64,000 nucleotides of DNA. It comes from Cinnamomum chago (taxonomy: Eukaryota; Streptophyta; Magnoliopsida; Laurales; Lauraceae). This document shows positions 57,696 through 64,000 of the stretch, in pieces (the stretch's first letter is position 1; the number at the start of each line of letters is the position of its first letter). The DNA is taken from assembly GCA_038049695.1 (NCBI GenBank), contig CP142453.1:20464001-20528000 (forward strand), in the 5' to 3' direction. A program made the translations under genes and the position numbers. The notes below the pieces were generated by a model. It was not told where the DNA came from and did no database searches. It saw only the letters and a list, made by a program, of their open reading frames with translations.

Positions 57696-60600
57696 TCAAA
57701 GTTGATCGAGTCTAGAGACTAGATAAACCCGCGCCTTGACCACAGACCGACCCAACTTAAACCCTGGGCTGACCAGGAAGCCTACCTTCATCTGACCTGC
57801 CGGCGCCCTCCCTTCAGAAATCTTGACCACACTCTCCATGTACTCAGGATGGAAATCCACCCCACAACTTGCATCGAACTGATTAGGCGCTGGGTCAAGA
57901 GAGAATGAAAGCAAGTGGAGGAGCCACACAGCCTTGGCCACCCTCAGGAACTCGATGTAGAACTCCGTCCTTGGGTGGTCTCCAGCCATAACTGCCCGCC
58001 GCTGCTCGAGGTCTCCGAAGAGAGACTCCTCCAAGTTGGAGGGCACCATGGAGAGGTACTTCCGGTTGCAGAACTTGCCGAAATTGCAGTTGGGGAGTAT
58101 CCCCAGAAGCTCTGCAGGGCCCATGGCCTTCATATCGCAGAATTGTGTGAAACAGTCGCGGCGGAATTTGTCAGGGCGGAGGAGGGAAGAGAGGCTACCT
58201 TCAAGGTAGAAGGTCTCATTCTCAAAGCCCTGGAAGAAGTTGAGAGTGACATGGGACTCGATGGCATGCTTTGTGTGGTGAGGTGGCGGCGGTGGGTTTA
58301 GGGAGTGGAGGATGGAGGAGATGGTGGGGGAGATGTCGCAGCGGGCTGAGCGCAGGAGTGAGAGGAGGAGGGAAGTGAAAGACTTGGAAGCTTCTTTTAC
58401 CTGCTTCATGCATGAGATGAAGAGTTCAGGTGTGGGAGCTGCTGCTGCTGCTGCTGCTACACGATATAATAGACAATGAGGGCTGTTAAGATGTTACCAG
58501 GTACATGCAAATCAAAGTGTTCATGGTGAAAGCCCATCAAATAAAATTGATGCTTAGATGATGTGATTCCAATTCATTGAAAGAAGAGAGTCTAACCGCC
58601 TCTTTATTACAGTTATATATAGGTTGGTCCCACTGATTTATTTATGCCCTCACTCTGGACTACACCTTCAGCAAGAGTTCCTAGAAACAGGCAACAGGGT
58701 CTTGAGCATGGGAGCTCTATGGATAGGGTCAAATAAGTGAGCTGCCCTGATCCACCACCATTAGAGGCAGGTTTTTTAAGTGGTTTTTCAGGTTGGGGGT
58801 GGGTTTGGTAGTGATTTTTAAGGTTTGGAGCAGGGTATGAAGTTGTCAACTATGACATGAGTCAATTCTACAAAAGGTTCAGGTTTTGGCCACTGTGCCC
58901 TGCCCCGCCCAATTTATGGTTATTTTACAGATTGTTGAATTGGAAAATAATACATGTATCTTGTGTGGTGCAGTGGGTAAGGACATTTGAAAGAGTTTTT
59001 TTTCTTTATATATATATATAACCTAGGGTATCTCTCTCCCAGGAGCCTTTGACCCTGAGCCCGAAAAACACTCAATTTTAGACAGCCTAAAACTAATCCC
59101 TAGGAACACATGCAAACCCTCTTGTCCACATGCACCGGGTAAAACTATGGGAGGTGGCCAACAGAGGTAGGTGTCTTACACAAGACCTCTCTACTTCTTG
59201 AGGCCCAGAGTCCTTAGCCAGGAGGTGGCCAACGGAGGTAGGTGTCTTATACAAGACCTCTCCGCTTCTTGAGGCCCAGAGTCCTTAGCCAACTAAACTA
59301 CCACTCTGTGGTTACATTTGGACCATTTCTCGATTTGTGCGTGTCATCCTTGCACAAGGGCATGCATAAACTCTTGATGCACAGTGTACTAAAGAAACTT
59401 TAGAAATCATCTACAGAATGCTTAATACATCATATCAGCTTGTCTCCTCTATTTTTTCTTTTTACAAAAAATGCCCTTCATGGTGATATTACCAATGCAA
59501 TGCTTTCTCATTTCTTCTTATGACTCGAACACCCGACCTATCAAACTCTGATATCACTTGTATGATCTTACACCCCATTGAGCTCCCACTTATCCCAAAA
59601 CCAATTGGTGATAGGAAAGGGCACAACAATAGTTTTATGGTGAGGGCGAGGGCTCGACCACAATTATGACCGATCAGGAGCGAGGGTGGACATTGACCTC
59701 AACAGGTTCCATGAAGTTGAAGATGAGATGGGCGGCGCCGTTGATCTAGAGGGAGAGTGTGGAAGGTTCAATGAGCTTATTGGCTAGGAAGATGGATACC
59801 AAAGATTGGAGGGTATCCATTAGGGGGCATAAAATTCACCATCTTATTATGTGTTGGAAACCTGGTGGGGTTTAACTTAACCAATCTGCCGCTTGGTTTA
59901 TTGGCAGATTTAAAGGGTGTTTCATGGACATGGGTAACTTTTGAAAGCGATATAACAAAGGAAAAATAGGGGTTTTACTTCTAACAATAAGATATTAGTT
60001 CAAGTCGTTATAACAAAATATGGGTAAAGTCACATTGATATGTTGTAAGAAATGATAAAGGGCTGACAATGTCGCCACTGCACTGGCAATATCACCACTA
60101 AGGGCATTTATATATATATATATATATATAATATATATATAAACCTAATATCATATATAAAGTACTTTGTCGATAATTTTTAAATTTTCTTTAGTGTGGC
60201 ATGGATTAAAAGTTTAAGCTTAATTTTCCATAAAAAGAATCCCTCTACAAATTAGTATGTTTGTTTTTTATATTACCTTAAAATAAAAGAAAGGTAAGTT
60301 TTAGGACCAAACTTGACCAAGCCCAAATTGTACCATCCTAACCCAATTCAACAAATTGCACTATGACGTGCCAATTCAACCTGAATGCAACTTGATAATG
60401 CCCTATTTATTTAGAGGGCATTTCATGGGAATTCCTAACAGCAATGAGCAAGTAGTTTCTTTTAAAAATTCTGAATTCTTTGTTTGAATAGTGAGAATAC
60501 ACAAAGCTGGCATGTGAAATGCCACTTTTGGCCTGTAGAACTCTTAAAATTTTAGCATTCTAAATGGTAGACATTAAGAGCATGTTTGTTTGCACGCATT

Positions 60601-63600
60601 TGGACATTTCTCGTCTAAGACCATTTGAAATTCTATCCAAATGTTCTTTCACAAGTGGAATTCCAAAATGCTCGGGGACTATCTAACATTTAGAATGCTG
60701 GACTTTTGGGAATTCTGCATTGCAAAAGTGGCATTGAGAATGCCAGCTTTGTAAATTCTCACCATTCAAATAGAGAATTCAAAATTCTCAAGAGACAAGA
60801 CTTAGAGAAAAGAAATTTCCCTTAAACAAACTAGTCCTAAGGGTTTGGGTTGACTCTTCTAAACCCAACTAATTGCACCATCATCCATCAACTTGGATTG
60901 GTCATTAAACTTTTGGATTGGATACATGTTAACATTTTCAACACGATTAATAAATGCGCCATATTTAGTTTGAACTCACAAGATTTTGCGCACCCATTTA
61001 CAATTTTTGCCTAAACGCAATATATGGGTCACTTGGAGGCTCAGCCCAATTTATAAATGGGTTTCTGTTAATAACCCAACACAAGTTACCCATCTTTTTA
61101 AGCATTGTATGTAACATGTATGTACATAATCCGAAATACACACATTTTATTAATCGTGTTGAAAATGTCAACCGACACCCAAGCCAAAAATTAAAATCTA
61201 AGCACTTAACTAACAAGTTAGCTTCAAATTACTTCAGAAATTTTAGTGCCGTTAGTGGGGTTAGGTTAGTTTCGGGCTGGGCTAGCAGGACGAATGGTCT
61301 GATTCAAACCCAACCTAGAGCCACCACACTCAGGGATGACCTAGGTATAGTGTGATAGCCAAGCTATTTGCCAACCCAAGCCTCAACCACCCATCCCTTC
61401 TTGTTAGCCAAAAGTGAAGATGCTTGGACGTGTCATTTGTCACCATCCAAGCCTTCCACTACATCCACTTGAACAACCATCATCATGGGCAGAGGGAGAG
61501 CCTAACATCATGGGTCATGGGCACCTCAACTCTTTGGTTGAGCCTAATCCTGATTTTCAAAGCTGTAGGCTGGGTTTGGGCCTGAATTTTACTCCAATAA
61601 ATAAATGACCCAGCATTGAACAAGCTCTATCCAGCCCGACACATCCTTGCTCATGATGAAAAGTTTTCGTCTTCCTTCAATTATCTGACTTTTAGAAGCA
61701 TGGTTTCCAAACAAGGGCATTAGATAGCTCTTTGGTACTGGCAACTTCATACCTGACTGCCTCGGGAAGCCAAGATTGGTGATGACCCTTCTTAATTTTC
61801 GAGTACGTTCAAATTGACATTTGTAACTTGATTAAGAAATGGATTGGATATGAGTTGGGTCGATTCTTATTGCTTGAGCCTCTAACCCGACCCGACTAAT
61901 TGCATTGACGACCCCTTTATTTTGGGTTGGATTCAAGTTGACATTTCTAACTTGATTAATAAATGTGTTGGATTCGAGTTAAGTCCATTCATAGTGATCA
62001 GCCTGCTAACCAAACCAATCCCAACCCGGATAATTGCATTATGACCCACCAACCCGACCCGAATCTACACTGCTAATTAAGGGTTCAGGTTGACCCTTTT
62101 AACTTCTAGATTGAGTTACATTGACATTCTCAACTTGAAAACTAAGTTGGATAACTATGTAATGTCAACCTTATCCAATCCAAAAGTTAAAATGGTCAAC
62201 CTGAATATTTAATTAACGATTTGGGTTGGCAGGTCATAGTGCAATTAGCCGAATTAGCTGGTTTTCAAGTCAACTCAAGCTAGAAAGCCGAAGAGCAAAA
62301 ATAGAGTCGATGCAAACCCAACCAATTTATTAATCAGGTCAAAAATGTCAACCCGAACCCAATTCAAAGATAAGAAAATGGTCAAACTAAACCTCAAATT
62401 ATTAGGCCAGAGTTAGCAAATGATTGGGAATTCCCACCTAGTTGGTCCACCAACCATTTCATATGCCCTCATTTGAAAACCATAATTTTCAAAAAGTATT
62501 AGACTCTTCAATTTTAAATCTTCCACCTGAAGCTCCCCTGCATGAAAACTAACCTCCAGCTTTAATGCAAGGGGCACCTCTGCATTAACCCAAGAGAATG
62601 GGTTTCATGCAGAGAAGTATATGTGGAAAATCTCCCCTCCTCAATATAGTGGGATGTTTGTGTCATTTCTCAATTGGGAACTAATTTATGACCATTACAG
62701 GAACCATCCCAAGTCCTGGTTCTCTGCATTAAACACATCTTCTGATTGAAACCAAAATTGATGGATCTTAGACTTAGATCTCAATTCTCAACCTCTCTTT
62801 TTTTAAAGGTCAACGGTCAACCTACAAACATTTTACTTTCCAAAAGCCAAAAGGGATACTCACAGTTAGATTAATCAACAAGACCAATTAATGATGGTCC
62901 AGATCCTACTCTCCAAGTCATAATTATTCAATCATTTGTAACTATAACTCTAATTGAATTTGATGTTCAAGGAAGCTTTACCCAAAAGAGGAAAAATGAA
63001 AAAAATCATACCTTGACTGATGCTTCTTCCTCTCCGATGCAACTGATGGAGTCCTCCTTTCATCACATCCCTCAGCTTCTCTTTCAGCCCCTCCACCTCC
63101 GCCTCCTTCGCCTTCACCTCTTTCTTCACCTCCTCCAAAGCCGCCTCGTACGGCCCCACCACAGCCACCCCTCTGTACGGATCCAAACGCTTCGTCCCTC
63201 CACCACCACCTCTCCCTTTCCTCCTAAACCTCTCCCTCAAAGTCCCCAGCCTCTTCAGTTCCGCCACCACCGCCACGTCAGCCACACTCATCTTCTCCGG
63301 GTCCCACGGGCAGTGAGCCTCCTGCAGTCTCACATAAGCCCTCTTCACAGATGACACAGCCTCAAACACCTCCTCCATCAGATCCTCCATCTCCCTCACC
63401 CTCTCCTCCTCTTCTCCTTTCAAAACCCTGAAACTAAAACCTTCTTCTTTCTCTTCTACTGCTGTTTCTCTCTCTACTACCCCTTCTTCTCCTTTCTTCT
63501 TCTTCTCTTCCTCTTCATCAAAATGAGTCTCTTCTCTATCTTCTCCAGCTTCGCGGACTTGGGCGAGTGGATGAAGTAAGCAAGAGGAGCTGACAACTCT

Positions 63601-63639
63601 GTGCACCACATCGCAGAGATTCGAGACCTTGGTCGCCAT
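57696..63639 (-). CDS. DUF641 family protein (GIL1/IRKI type)
   Basis: Two exons on the minus strand: 63639-63012 (628 nt) and 58438-57696 (743 nt, TGA stop at 57698-57696). They join in phase 1 to give 456 aa. The N-terminus starts MATKVSNLCDVV and is followed by an acidic Glu/Lys-rich stretch (about 36-80). The DUF641 block comes next (about 82-200, with REMEDLMEEVFEAVSSVKRAY and LQEAHCPWDPEKM) and includes a coiled coil at about 165-193. The second exon carries the conserved C-terminal half: QVKEASKSFTSLLLSL, a region around FRRDCFTQFCDMKAMGP, a YMESVV motif, and VGFLVSPGF near the end. Known relatives are Arabidopsis GIL1 (phytochrome-dependent gravitropism in light) and IRKI (IRK receptor-kinase interactor); the exact orthologue is unresolved. 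The 4.57-kb intron is full of repeats. The exon-2 acceptor lies in a (CAG)7 tract, so the start of exon 2 may vary by multiples of one alanine. Confidence 0.9.
58438..58458 (-). repeat. (CAG)7 tract at the exon 2 acceptor of the DUF641 gene
   Basis: Seven GCT on the plus strand read as CAG repeats on the gene's strand, with the last AG used as acceptor at 58440-58439. Each upstream CAG is an alternative in-phase acceptor that would add one alanine. Confidence 0.85.
59020..59312 (-). mobile_element. SINE-like element with 71-bp internal duplication
   Basis: The minus strand begins GAGTGGTAGTTTAGTTGGCT, a tRNA-like A-box region, and ends in a TA/T-rich tail (about 58990-59020 on plus). A 71-bp unit is duplicated in tandem (59150-59220, 59221-59291; GGAGGTGGCCAACRGAGGTA). 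It lies in the intron of the DUF641 gene. Confidence 0.6.
59313..60407. other. Intron sequence of the DUF641 gene
   Basis: No gene. A (TA)n run lies at about 60110-60140. Confidence 0.45.
60471..60795. mobile_element. Foldback MITE in DUF641 intron
   Basis: Left arm 60471-60572 and right arm 60687-60795 are imperfect reverse complements (AAAGCTGGCAT, AATGCCACTTTTG, TTAGCATTCTAAAT and their complements). No coding capacity. Exact ends and target duplication not resolved. Confidence 0.65.
60830..63005. other. Intron sequence with scattered GACCC/GGGTTGAC motifs
   Basis: 60840-61350 and 61800-62400 repeat short phrases such as CCAACCCGACCCGA and TGACATTTCTAACTTGATTA in both orientations, like an old decayed repeat array. 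Nothing codes. Confidence 0.45.
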
Positions 63640-63840
63640 CTTCCCCCCCTTCTCACCTGGATCTTGATCAAATGAAATAGAAGAAGAGACTGGAGCGAGC
63701 TACACCAATGTACGCGGATCTCGATGCAGCTTTTTTTTAATAGGTGGGTTCAATGTGCTCTTGTTGACTAAAATAGGGGTAGTCCATACTAACCATGCCA
63801 ATGTGGGTTTTATTTTTTCGTTTTATTTTCATTATTTTAT
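63640..63840 (-). promoter_or_regulatory. Upstream region of the DUF641 gene
   Basis: The 100 bp before the ATG (63639) on the minus strand are mixed sequence. A CCTATTAAAAAAAA stretch at about 63726-63741 is the only TATA-like site and is weak. Confidence 0.3.
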
Positions 63841-63912
63841 TATTATTATTATTTTATTTTATTTTTTACTATCGAAGTGTTTCCAATCCTTTAGGTTGAA
63901 CTAATTGGATTT
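63840..63912 (-). mobile_element. tRNA-derived SINE, copy 6, 3' fragment
   Basis: An (ATTTT)n tail is followed by TACTATCGAAGTGTTTCCAATCC and TTAGGTTGAACTAATT, matching the 3' part of the SINE family (compare GCTATAGGAGGGTTCCCAACC at 2170). The tRNA-like head is missing. Confidence 0.55.
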
Positions 63913-64000
63913 GTTTGACAACTCTATCCTTAGAGTCAAGTAAAATAAAATCCACATTTCTATAAATAAAAAAATCCCTCCAAAACACTTTAAATCAAAT

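Noticed and set aside
1..64000. CRISPR arrays, operons or bacterial-type features
   Set aside because: The DNA is plant nuclear; no regularly spaced repeats with unique spacers were seen.

Overview
This is nuclear DNA of a flowering plant. The coding genes have introns, and the window holds a plant-specific cellulose-synthase-like gene, a heavy-metal-associated isoprenylated protein gene, a DUF641 gene and a MIR530 hairpin. Most of the sequence is transposon debris: LTR, CACTA, hAT-like, SINE and LINE. The gene density and number of solo LTRs suggest a woody, medium-to-large genome. I cannot name the species.

Layout. 1-13.8 kb has no host gene and is a nest of transposons. A decayed Ty1/copia pol on the minus strand appears to be split by a solo LTR (4335-10363). 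That LTR carries a CACTA element (5799-8270) and a hAT-like element (8319-9336). The CACTA element itself carries a three-LTR Cassandra TRIM whose LTRs contain 5S-rRNA-like sequence. At 13.8-14.2 kb lies a MIR530 gene on the minus strand with its own TATA box and G-box. 14.3-34.6 kb is intergenic, with LINE remnants, MITEs, SINEs and a second solo LTR (27533-30987, perfect 5-bp target duplication).

36.3-39.5 kb holds a five-exon HIPP gene (two HMA domains, C-terminal CaaX box), enclosed by a 1.3-1.4 kb inverted repeat (34639-36063 and 40342-41605). 41.6-48.2 kb is intergenic with several MITEs. 48.27-55.05 kb holds an intact nine-exon CSLA gene (glucomannan 4-beta-mannosyltransferase, 524 aa). 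A foldback-like element (about 55.4-56.8 kb) separates it from a convergent two-exon DUF641 gene of the GIL1/IRKI type on the minus strand (57696-63639, 456 aa).

The three protein genes have separate roles: metal or target binding at membranes, hemicellulose backbone synthesis in the Golgi, and growth or light-response signalling. Nothing suggests a gene cluster. All exon boundaries were derived by hand from reading frame, GT/GC-AG sites and family conservation, with no transcript evidence.
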